Assembly (NCBI GenBank): GCA_902802585.1
Contig: CADCMR010000013.1
Span: 62,001-126,000 of the forward strand
Origin: an uncultured bacterium
Lineage (GTDB): Bacteria > Verrucomicrobiota > Lentisphaeria > Victivallales > UBA1829
Direction of reading: 5' to 3'
Length of the DNA: 64,000 nucleotides
Both the position numbers and the translations under genes were made by a program. The notes beneath the pieces are model-generated. The model ran no database searches and was not told the DNA's origin. It saw only the letters and a list, made by a program, of their open reading frames with translations. This document shows, in pieces, positions 51,497 through 59,510 of the stretch; the first letter of the stretch is position 1, and each line of letters begins with the position of its first letter.

Positions 51497-52079
51497 CCTG
51501 GCGGACGGAACCGGCTCCGGCGCGCGTCCGGTCATCCTCGCATCCGCCTCGCCGCGCCGGTCCGCCCTGCTCAAGGAGGCGGGAGCGATTTTTGCGGGCA
51601 TGAAGGTCATGACCTCGCACGTCGAGGAGGGCAATGATCCGCTGGAGAACGCCATGCGGAAGGCGGAGGCGGTCGCGCAAATGAACCCGCGCGCGTTTGT
51701 GATCGGCGCGGACACCGTGATCCGGTTCGAGGGGAAAACGATCGGCAAGCCCGCCAACCTCGAAGACGCGAAGCGCATCCTCGCGATGCTGTCCGGTCGC
51801 ACGCACGATGTGGCGACCGGGGTCTGCGTCCGCTGTGTCGAGGCGGACATCCTCGTCCGTTTCGAGGATATCACGCACGTGAAATTCCGTACTCTGACGC
51901 CCGAAGCCATCGACGGCTATGTGCAGGCGGTCAACGTGCTGGACAAGGCGGGAGCGTACGCCATCCAGGAGCACGGCGAGGACATCATCGAATCCATTGA
52001 CGGCTCACTCACGAACGTCATCGGCCTCCCCGTGGAACGCCTGAAAGAGACGTTCGAATATCTGCTCAAGCTCGCCTGA
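51489..52079 (+). CDS. maf: Maf-family nucleoside triphosphate pyrophosphatase
   Basis: Maf hydrolyses dTTP/UTP or modified nucleotides to monophosphates and restrains septum formation. Family blocks are VILASASPRRSALLKEAG (the S-x-S-P-R-R motif), AFVIGADTVIRFEGKTIGKP (GADT) and DKAGAYAIQEHGE. At 196 aa the length is usual. Its ATG overlaps the hldA stop, so the two are translationally coupled. Which subfamily (YhdE-like or YceF-like) cannot be decided by eye. Confidence 0.92.
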   Translation: MPDLADGTGSGARPVILASASPRRSALLKEAGAIFAGMKVMTSHVEEGNDPLENAMRKAEAVAQMNPRAFVIGADTVIRFEGKTIGKPANLEDAKRILAMLSGRTHDVATGVCVRCVEADILVRFEDITHVKFRTLTPEAIDGYVQAVNVLDKAGAYAIQEHGEDIIESIDGSLTNVIGLPVERLKETFEYLLKLA

Positions 52080-52125
52080 CGCGGGCCTTTTTGATCTTTC
52101 CTGAACTCAGCCGGGAAAGAGATTA

Positions 52126-53196
52126 TTATTGCGCCGCGACGGCTTCCGCGAACTTCACGATGCCGTCCGCGTAACGGCTGATGGAGTCCAGCACCACGTA
52201 TTCGCCTGCGGAATGCTCGTTCGCGCCGGTCACGCCGAGCACGGGGACCGGGACGCCGAGCTTGCGCCAGTGGCGCGAATCCGTCGCGCCGCAGATGCGC
52301 GCCAACGGTATCTCCTGTCCGCCTTTAACCTCGTCGGAGAGCACGCGCTGGAGAAGGAGGAACACCGGATGGTCCCTGTCGAACGAAACAGGAGGGATGT
52401 CCTCGCCGAGCGTGACCTCGCACCCGGTCGTCTCCGCCAGGTCGCGCAGGATGACGCCGCGGGACGCCTCGTCGACGAGCCGGAAATTGATGGTCATGGT
52501 TGCCTCGCCGGGGATCTGGTTCGGCGCGGTCCCGGCGGACATCATGCACGCCGCCATGCTGTTCCGCCAGTCGTTGTCCGAGGTCGGGTTCTCCCACTTC
52601 GCGCGGAACTTCGCGTACCCCGCCATGAGCTTGTCGATCGGGTTTTCGCATTTCCACGGATACGCCGCGTGCCCGTCGCGCCCCTTCGCGGTCAGATGAA
52701 CGATCAGGATGCCCTTCTGCTCGTAGATGATGGTCGGGTCGTCGCCGGAATCCAGGATCAGGACGGCGTGTTTCGCGGTATATCCGAGATCGACCATGTG
52801 CTTCGTGGTCCTGCCGCCCGTCTCCTCGTCGGCGGAAAACACCGCCGCGACGTGCACGTTCGCCTTGAGCAGGATTTCTGTCAGGCAGACCGCGTTGCCG
52901 AGGCAGTCGCAGGCGCCGCGCCCGAACATCTTTCCGTCGCGGATGACCGGCTCGAATTGTTCCTCCATGGCGGGCACCACGTCCAAGTGCGAGTTCAGGA
53001 TGATCTCCGGCGTGCCGGATTCGCGGTTCGATGCGTACAGGATTTTACGACCGTCGAACTCCTCGACGCGGCAGAAGACGCCGCGCGATTCGAGGTAGCC
53101 GCGCATGATGTCCGTGGCGGCGTTGACGCGTTCCGGGTCGGACGTGACGGGACGGGTGCGGATGAGTTGTTCGAGCAGTGTGATCGAATCGTTCAT
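52126..53196 (-). CDS. M20-family metallopeptidase/deacylase
   Basis: This is a two-zinc aminoacylase/peptidase of the ArgE/DapE/CPG2 type. The ligands are visible: LNSHLDVVP (His, and catalytic Asp two residues later), FGRGACDCLG (bridging Asp), SADEETGGRTT (catalytic Glu plus ligand Glu), a ligand Asp in LILDSGDD, and NEHSAGEYV (last His). The lid domain lies between, with GRDGHAAYPWKCENPID. At 356 aa it is complete. The Cys-rich GACDC resembles a subgroup of acetylornithine deacetylase-like enzymes. The substrate is unknown. Confidence 0.85.
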   Translation of the reverse strand: MNDSITLLEQLIRTRPVTSDPERVNAATDIMRGYLESRGVFCRVEEFDGRKILYASNRESGTPEIILNSHLDVVPAMEEQFEPVIRDGKMFGRGACDCLGNAVCLTEILLKANVHVAAVFSADEETGGRTTKHMVDLGYTAKHAVLILDSGDDPTIIYEQKGILIVHLTAKGRDGHAAYPWKCENPIDKLMAGYAKFRAKWENPTSDNDWRNSMAACMMSAGTAPNQIPGEATMTINFRLVDEASRGVILRDLAETTGCEVTLGEDIPPVSFDRDHPVFLLLQRVLSDEVKGGQEIPLARICGATDSRHWRKLGVPVPVLGVTGANEHSAGEYVVLDSISRYADGIVKFAEAVAAQ

Positions 53197-53243
53197 GAGG
53201 CGGATTCTCCGGTTTTCGAGGGTGAAAATGATATTGCCAGAAT

Positions 53244-53271
53244 ACTATACCCTGCCGGACGGAAAAATCAA
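53244..53271 (-). promoter_or_regulatory. promoter of the M20 peptidase gene
   Basis: On the minus strand TTGATT (53271-53266), 16 bp, TATAGT (53249-53244). It lies in the 133-bp gap after the GH95 gene. Confidence 0.6.
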
Positions 53272-53329
53272 GGGAAACACCGTTGATTCCGCCGCACGCG
53301 GCACGGATTATTTCTGTTCGCTGGACAGA

Positions 53330-55675
53330 TCATTTCTGTTCGGGCGCGGTCAGGACGACTTCACTCCATTTCTTCAGCGGGATGGTGAACGACGTGCCGA
53401 CCTCGCCGTTCCACACCATCGGGGTGCGCGTGCGGAGCTTCATCTCGCCGTCGCGCCGGGCGTCGATCTTGACTTTGACGAGGCGGCCGTCCTTCCATTC
53501 AGCCGAGACCCAGTCGCCGCCGTGGACGCGGATGTCGCGGAACGAGCCGTCGGGCCAGTCGGGGAGTTCGACCGGGAGCACAAAGACGCCGCCGGAATCG
53601 TTCTGCACGAGCATTTCGCAGATCGCGCCGACGATCCCGAGGTTGCCGTCGATCTGGAACGGCGGATGCGTGGTGAAGAGGTTTTCGAGCGTGTTGTAGC
53701 GGAGCAGGCTGTTGACCATTTCGGTGGCTTTCCCTCCGTCGCCGAGCCGCGCCCACAATGCGGCGCGCCAGGGCCAAGTCCACGACCGCCGGGCGTCTCC
53801 AGTGAGCGCGCGTCCCTCCAGCGCCACGCGTGCGGCCTTGAAAAGTTCGGGCATCTTCACAGCGTCGATGGAGCTGCCGGGGTAGACGGCGAAGAGGTGC
53901 GAGGTATGGCGATGGTCGTCGCCCTTCCGGTCGCGGTCGGTCTCCCATTCCTGAAGCTGGCCCCAGGAGCCGATCTTGTTTCCGAGCAGATGCGCGCGGA
54001 TTTCCGCCGCCTTTTTCGTGTCGGCGTTGTCGATCTTGAGTTCGCGGGCGATGTCCAGATACTGGTCGAAGAACTCCGCCACGATCTGCTGGTCGTGCGT
54101 CACGCCGTCCTCGGTCGGGCCGTGTTCGGGCGACCACCCCTGCAGGACGACATACGTGCCGTCGGCGCGTTTCTTCAGACGCTTGAACCAGAATTTCGCG
54201 ACGCCCTCATAGAACGGCCACGCCTTCTGCTCCAGGAACTTCCGGTCCGCGCCGTACTGCCAGTGCCGGTAGAAATGCTGTGCGATCCACGCCGCGCTCG
54301 GCCAGTTCCAGCGCCAGCCGCCCGCGCCGTAGCTGTTCATGCTGGTGCGGAACGTGAAGCCGCTGTCCTCGCCCAGGACGGTTGCCGTGTCTTTTGCCGC
54401 GACCGGCATCGCCGCCAGCACGAAGTCGAACAGCGGCTCGTGGCATTCGGCGAGCCCGGCGGGCTCCGCGCCCCAGTAGTTCATCTGGATGTTGATGTTC
54501 GTGTGGTAGTCGCTGTGCCAGGCGGGCGAATTGCTGTTGTTCCAGATGCCCTGCAGGTTCGCGGGGAGCGTGCCGCGTGCGCTGGACGAGAGCAGCAGGT
54601 AGCGGCCGTACTGGAACATCAGCGCGACCAGGCCGGGGTCGGATTTCCCTTCGCGGCAGCGTTTCACGCGCTGGGCAAGCGTAAGCTTCTCCAGCTCCGG
54701 GTCGCCGCCGAGGTCGAGCGCCACATTGTTGATGTAAAAACTGAAATTGATGCTGTTGCGTCGTTTGAGCTCGTCATAGCCGAGTTTCGCGGCGTCGGCG
54801 ATGCGTTTGTCCGGCAGCGCGAGTTTCGCCGCCTTTTCCTTCTCAGTGAATGCAACAAGTTTGGGATTGTAGTCGGACTCCGCGGCGAACAGGACCGTGA
54901 TCTCGCGGCAGTCCTTGAATTCGACGCCGTCCTCCGCCGTGCGGAGCCAGCCGTCCGCGATGACCCTCGCCCGGACCTCGTAATTCAACGCGTTCTCCTT
55001 CTCGAACCTGCGACCGAGGTAGTGATCCGGCACGTTCGCATGCTTGAACTCCTCCGGGATGATCCCGGAGAAAGCGAACCCGTCCGCATAGTATTTCGTG
55101 GTACGGGTGGAAAGGTCAACGTCCAATCCGGGTGGCGCGTCGTATATAATGCCTTCAACGACGGTGATCCCCTCGCGGGCGTCGCGGTACGTGACCTTGC
55201 CGGAGACAGGCGTTTCGGAGGAAACGTGGTAGACGATCGCCTGACCGGCGGCGCTGGCAAACGCCGTGCGGGTCTGTTTGCCGCCGCCCGCCTCGAATTC
55301 GACGATGTGAACGCCGGAGGTGATGTTGAGGGCGCGGCTGTAGTTTTTTACCTCGGATTCCTTCATGCCGTCGAACTTCACCTTCAGCGTGCCGAGCGGC
55401 AGATAGCAGCCCATTTCCGCGTAGTTCGCATCCGGGTTGTCCTTCAGCTTTTCGGTGGAGTACGCGCTCCCGCTCCACAGCGAATCCAAGTTCAGCTGGA
55501 GTTCGTCGACCTCCACGCCGCCGTTGAGCATTGCCCCAAGCGCGCCGTTCCCGATGGGGAAATACTGCGATTCCCAGTCCTTCGCGGGGGCATCCTGCCG
55601 GAGCAGGAGGTCTTTTGCTGAGGCGGTATAAAAAACTGCGAGGAAAGCAAGCGCGGCGAGCAGTGTCTTTTTCAT
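53330..55675 (-). CDS. GH95 alpha-L-fucosidase-type glycoside hydrolase
   Basis: GH95 enzymes are inverting hydrolases that remove alpha-1,2-linked L-fucose (or L-galactose) from glycans such as mucin and xyloglucan. A signal peptide (LLAALAFLAVFYTASA) sends it to the periplasm or outside. The N-terminal beta domain starts YFPIGNGALGAML. The catalytic barrel has GIWNNSNSPAWHSDYHTNIN...MNYW (about residues 375-400, holding the two Asn that activate water), SPEHGPTEDG (Glu, about 512) and PFQIDGNLG (Asp, about 672). All key residues known from the Bifidobacterium enzyme are in place. At 781 aa it is complete. It suggests growth on host or plant glycans. Confidence 0.93.
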   Translation of the reverse strand: MKKTLLAALAFLAVFYTASAKDLLLRQDAPAKDWESQYFPIGNGALGAMLNGGVEVDELQLNLDSLWSGSAYSTEKLKDNPDANYAEMGCYLPLGTLKVKFDGMKESEVKNYSRALNITSGVHIVEFEAGGGKQTRTAFASAAGQAIVYHVSSETPVSGKVTYRDAREGITVVEGIIYDAPPGLDVDLSTRTTKYYADGFAFSGIIPEEFKHANVPDHYLGRRFEKENALNYEVRARVIADGWLRTAEDGVEFKDCREITVLFAAESDYNPKLVAFTEKEKAAKLALPDKRIADAAKLGYDELKRRNSINFSFYINNVALDLGGDPELEKLTLAQRVKRCREGKSDPGLVALMFQYGRYLLLSSSARGTLPANLQGIWNNSNSPAWHSDYHTNINIQMNYWGAEPAGLAECHEPLFDFVLAAMPVAAKDTATVLGEDSGFTFRTSMNSYGAGGWRWNWPSAAWIAQHFYRHWQYGADRKFLEQKAWPFYEGVAKFWFKRLKKRADGTYVVLQGWSPEHGPTEDGVTHDQQIVAEFFDQYLDIARELKIDNADTKKAAEIRAHLLGNKIGSWGQLQEWETDRDRKGDDHRHTSHLFAVYPGSSIDAVKMPELFKAARVALEGRALTGDARRSWTWPWRAALWARLGDGGKATEMVNSLLRYNTLENLFTTHPPFQIDGNLGIVGAICEMLVQNDSGGVFVLPVELPDWPDGSFRDIRVHGGDWVSAEWKDGRLVKVKIDARRDGEMKLRTRTPMVWNGEVGTSFTIPLKKWSEVVLTAPEQK

Positions 55676-55735
55676 GGTCGGAGGTCCTTTTTCAGCGGGT
55701 GATCATCTCATTCCCAAAAGCCGGGAGCGCGGAGC

Positions 55736-57064
55736 TCAGGCGGAGGGCTTTTCACGGTGAATCGCGATGGCTGCAAGCAGGCAGACGCCGAGGAGCATCG
55801 GGTAGAACAGCGATCCGACGAGCCCGAGCGACGACACGTCCAGGTTCGAGGTCTGCGCCACGCCGGCGGCGATCAGGATCTGCGCTCCGTACGGGATCAT
55901 GCCCTGCACCACGCAGGAACCGGTGTCCAGGATGCTCGCGATGCGCTTGGCGGAGCAGCGGTACTGTTCGGAGAGCTCGCGCGCGATGGGTCCGGCGATC
56001 ACGATCGCCACGGTGTTGTTCGCGGTGAAGAGGTTGATGACGGCGACGAGGACCAGCACGCCGAACTCGCAGCCGCGCGCGGTCCGCACCGGCTTCCGTA
56101 TCTTTTCCATGAGGTAGCCGATGCCGCCGTTGCGGCGGATGGTCTGGAGCAGTCCGCCCGCGAGGATCGCCACGATGAGCGTCTCCGACATGCCGAGCGT
56201 GCCTTTCCCGATGAGGTCGAGCATGCCCCAGAGATCGAACGCGCCGTTGATGATGCCGATGATGCCGGAGAGCACGGTCCCGGCGAAGAGCAGCAGCATC
56301 ACGTTCCAGCCGAGGAGCGCACAGACGAGGATCAGGAGGTAGGGCAGCACTGCGAAGGCGTTCGACCAGGTCACCGCCTGCGCCGCTTCGCCCGTCTGCG
56401 ACGCCGTCCCGCCGCAGAAAAGGTAGATCGCCGAGGTCGCGGCGAACGCCGGCAGGACCAGCAGGATGTTCTGGCGGAATTTGTCGCGCATGGGGATGTT
56501 CTGCGTGCGTGTGGCGGCGATGGTCGTGTCGGAGATCATGGAGAGGTTGTCGCCGAACATGGCGCCGCCCACGATCGCGCCGAGCAGGATCGCCGGGGAG
56601 ATGGACAGTCCGCCCGCGAGTCCGGCGGCGATCGGCGTCAGCGCCGCGATGGTGCCGCAGCTCGTCCCGACCGCCAGCGAGATGAAGCTCGACACCAGGA
56701 ACATCCCGAGCAGCATCAGCGAATCCGGCACGACCGCGCGGGCGATCGTCACGGCGCCGTCCACCGCGCCCATGCCCTTCGCCGTGGACGCGAACGCCCC
56801 CGCCAGGATGAAGATCAGGCACATGATCATGATGTTCGGCTCGCCCATGCCCCGGGCGTAGATTTCCACCTTTTCGGAGAGCGGGCGCTTGTGGTCCAGC
56901 ACCAGCGCCGCCGCCGACGCCACCAGGAACGCGGTCGGCATCGGCACTTTGTAGAAATCGTGCGCCCAGATCGAAAGACCGAGGTAGAACACAACGAAGA
57001 CGAAAAACGGGATCAGGGCGCGGAACCGCGGCGCGCGGCATTCCATCTGCTGTAAACTGCTCAT
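55736..57064 (-). CDS. NhaC-type Na+/H+ antiporter
   Basis: This polytopic protein has about eleven membrane helices. Conserved NhaC-family blocks are SLAVGTSCGTIAALTPIAAG, GGAMFGDNLSMISDTTIAATRTQ (with the paired Asp of the ion site) and LDTGSCVVQGMIPYGAQILIAAG, and ANNTVAIVIAGPIARELSE. It is predicted to exchange Na+ (or a metabolite) for protons at the inner membrane. GAGGAA 7 bp upstream fixes the start at ATG 57064 (442 aa). It has its own promoter and is divergent from the kinase gene. Confidence 0.88.
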   Translation of the reverse strand: MSSLQQMECRAPRFRALIPFFVFVVFYLGLSIWAHDFYKVPMPTAFLVASAAALVLDHKRPLSEKVEIYARGMGEPNIMIMCLIFILAGAFASTAKGMGAVDGAVTIARAVVPDSLMLLGMFLVSSFISLAVGTSCGTIAALTPIAAGLAGGLSISPAILLGAIVGGAMFGDNLSMISDTTIAATRTQNIPMRDKFRQNILLVLPAFAATSAIYLFCGGTASQTGEAAQAVTWSNAFAVLPYLLILVCALLGWNVMLLLFAGTVLSGIIGIINGAFDLWGMLDLIGKGTLGMSETLIVAILAGGLLQTIRRNGGIGYLMEKIRKPVRTARGCEFGVLVLVAVINLFTANNTVAIVIAGPIARELSEQYRCSAKRIASILDTGSCVVQGMIPYGAQILIAAGVAQTSNLDVSSLGLVGSLFYPMLLGVCLLAAIAIHREKPSA

Positions 57065-57092
57065 GGCATAAATTCCTCTGTTGACAGAGAAT

Positions 57093-57121
57093 ACTATATC
57101 ATGTATTTCCGCGTTTTTCAA
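57093..57121 (-). promoter_or_regulatory. promoter of the NhaC antiporter gene
   Basis: On the minus strand TTGAAA (57121-57116), 17 bp, TATAGT (57098-57093). Confidence 0.7.
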
Positions 57122-57215
57122 CACGCCGGGACAACATATCCACCTCTTTTGCCGCTTATGTTTCCGCATTTGTCCGCCCGGCACGGTTTTTCCGGCACAA
57201 AACCATGATTTCCAT

Positions 57216-57243
57216 TTGTAAACACATGCGGATGTGTTATATT
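57216..57243 (+). promoter_or_regulatory. promoter of the Ser/Thr kinase gene
   Basis: TTGTAA at 57216-57221, 16 bp, TATATT at 57238-57243. Transcription would begin near 57250. Confidence 0.55.
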
Positions 57244-57283
57244 AATAATTACCCCTTCTTTGCAACAGACACAGGATCGCCCC

Positions 57284-59434
57284 ATGCTTCGTTTCGCCTG
57301 CCCCTTCTGCCATTTCCAGATATCCGTCTCCGAGTCCGACGCCGGAGGCCGTATCGTATGCCCGGCGTGCGGCAAGACGGTCGCGATCCCCGCCACGCGG
57401 TTCGACAACGGCTGCATCATCGGCGACTTCATCATCCAGAGCCGGATCGGGTCGGGTTCCGCCGGGATCGTCTTTCTGGCGCAGCAGATCTCGCTGGAAC
57501 GCGAGGTCGCGCTGAAAGTCCTGTCCCACAAGAACATGACGGAAAAGGGCGTGGCGACGTTCCTGAACGAGGCCCGCGCCGCCGCCAAGCTCAGCCACGT
57601 CAATCTGGTGCAGTCCTACGCGGTCGGCGAGGACGACGGCTACAGCTACATGGCGATGACCTACATCAAAGGCGAAACTCTGAAATCCCGCCTGAAACGC
57701 GAGAAGCGCATTCCGATCGACGAGGCGCTGCACATCGTCCAGCAGGTCGCCGAGGCGCTGTGCTACGCCTGGAACGAAAGCCGCCTGATCCACCGCGACG
57801 TCAAGCCGGACAACATCATGCTCACGGACGACGGCATCGCCAAGCTCACCGACCTCGGTCTCGCCATGAACCAGAAGGACTGGTCCGAGGACATGGACAT
57901 CTCCGGCAGCCCGTCCTACATGAGCCCGGAGCAGTTCGCCGGCGAGCCGCTCGACACCCGCAGCGATATCTACAGCCTCGGCGTCACGCTCTACCAGATG
58001 ATCACCGGCTCGCTCCCCTTCCGCGCCGTCTCCATCAGCACCCTCGCCAACCAGCATTTCAACCAGAAACCGGAGCCGCCGGAGCATTTCGTGCCCGGCC
58101 TGCCGTCGACCGTCTCCGCCCTCATCCGGAAGATGATGGCGAAGAAGCCGTCGAAGCGCTACGCCGACATGGAGGAGCTGCTGGACGCCATCTGGCGCCT
58201 GCGCCAGATCACCGCACCGAGCCGCAACCTCGTCCCGGACGTCCATACCATTTCCATCCGCCGCCTGAACTACGAGATCCAGACGGAGTACATGAACAAC
58301 CGGCGCAAGCAGGAGCGCATCCAGCGGAAGCAGCGCGCCGAGGCGAAAATGCCGTGGTTCACGCGCGTCATGCTCGTCCTGGTCCCGCTCGTCCTGCTCG
58401 CCGTCGCCGGCATCTATTTCTTTACGGACTACCAGCGGCACGCCCTCGAACGCTCCATGTTCGCGAACGTCGACGCCTTTGAGCGCCTCGCCGCCAATCC
58501 GGACATTCCCGTGGAACGCCTGAACGCCGAATCCGCGGAGCTGATCAAGGAGTTCACGAAAAAGGACGCCGTCCGCAGCGACCGCATCGACCGCTACGTG
58601 CTGTCCCACATTAACTACCTGCTCAGCCAGCGCACGGACAAGGAGAAGCCCGCCGACGGCGCCGCCCCGGCCACCGCCGAATCCACCGCCGTCCTTGAAA
58701 ACCAGATCAGCCTGCTGAACGACGAGATCGCCAACCTGAAGACCAAGGTCGTGCCGCGCCTCAAGGACGAGATCGACGCCGCGATCCGGGAGGGCGAAGC
58801 CTACCATTCCGAACTCATTTCCGCACAACATGACCTCGTGAAAAGCCGCGCGGACTACAACGCCCTGAGCAAGACCCGCGAGGAGGAGCTCGCCGCGGCG
58901 GATGAACTGAAACTCAACACCCTGCGCCAGCGCCTGCACCAGCTCATCATCACCCAGCGCTTCTCCCTCGCCAGACAGATGCTCACCACCGAAATGCTCC
59001 GTTCGCCCCGCCTTGAGGAATGGTGCACGGAGATGATGCGCAGGATCAATTTCCTGGACCGCGTCTACGCCGTGTTCTCCGGCGACGAAGTCGACATGGA
59101 GAAGATCACGCAGGAGGAGGCGAAGGCCGCCTACGCCGAGCTATACGGCGATGACGGACGGTCCCCCGAGACGATCCTCTGTGCGTTCGAAAGCCTGCGC
59201 GGCGACTACGACAAGGCCGCCCGGCTGAGACCGGAGGACCCCGAAATCCCCGCCACCGCGAACGCCGTCGCGGAGGAGCTTGTCATCGCCGCCAGGGCGC
59301 TTCACGCGATGGGCGAGAAGAAGCTCCCGGCGATGTTCGCGAAGACCATGTCGCGCCTGCCGAAAACGCCCCAGACGACCGCGGCGGCCGCCACCATCAA
59401 CGTGCTCTTCGCCGGCTTCCCTCAGAAAAACTGA
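57284..59434 (+). CDS. zinc-ribbon Ser/Thr protein kinase with coiled-coil sensor part
   Basis: The order is: an N-terminal zinc ribbon (CPFC...CPAC, residues 5-28), then a complete Hanks-type kinase domain (GSGSAGIVFL P-loop about 55-64, Lys in EVALKVL, HRDVKPDNIML about 172, DLG in place of DFG about 189, SPSYMSPEQF), then a basic linker, one membrane helix (about residues 360-382, VMLVLVPLVLLAVAGIYFF), and about 330 periplasmic residues with a coiled coil (ENQISLLNDEIANLKTKV) and helical repeats. It probably signals envelope state to cytoplasmic targets. The frame opens at TTG 57260, but ATG 57284 leads directly into the zinc ribbon. The adjacent surface-protein gene converges on it. Confidence 0.9.
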   Translation: MLRFACPFCHFQISVSESDAGGRIVCPACGKTVAIPATRFDNGCIIGDFIIQSRIGSGSAGIVFLAQQISLEREVALKVLSHKNMTEKGVATFLNEARAAAKLSHVNLVQSYAVGEDDGYSYMAMTYIKGETLKSRLKREKRIPIDEALHIVQQVAEALCYAWNESRLIHRDVKPDNIMLTDDGIAKLTDLGLAMNQKDWSEDMDISGSPSYMSPEQFAGEPLDTRSDIYSLGVTLYQMITGSLPFRAVSISTLANQHFNQKPEPPEHFVPGLPSTVSALIRKMMAKKPSKRYADMEELLDAIWRLRQITAPSRNLVPDVHTISIRRLNYEIQTEYMNNRRKQERIQRKQRAEAKMPWFTRVMLVLVPLVLLAVAGIYFFTDYQRHALERSMFANVDAFERLAANPDIPVERLNAESAELIKEFTKKDAVRSDRIDRYVLSHINYLLSQRTDKEKPADGAAPATAESTAVLENQISLLNDEIANLKTKVVPRLKDEIDAAIREGEAYHSELISAQHDLVKSRADYNALSKTREEELAAADELKLNTLRQRLHQLIITQRFSLARQMLTTEMLRSPRLEEWCTEMMRRINFLDRVYAVFSGDEVDMEKITQEEAKAAYAELYGDDGRSPETILCAFESLRGDYDKAARLRPEDPEIPATANAVAEELVIAARALHAMGEKKLPAMFAKTMSRLPKTPQTTAAAATINVLFAGFPQKN

Positions 59435-59510
59435 GCCGGCCTGTCCAATAGGGACGTTTAGAACCTATAAGTCCAATAAGCTCCATAAGTTCCAAAAGTC
59501 CTTGCCGTGC

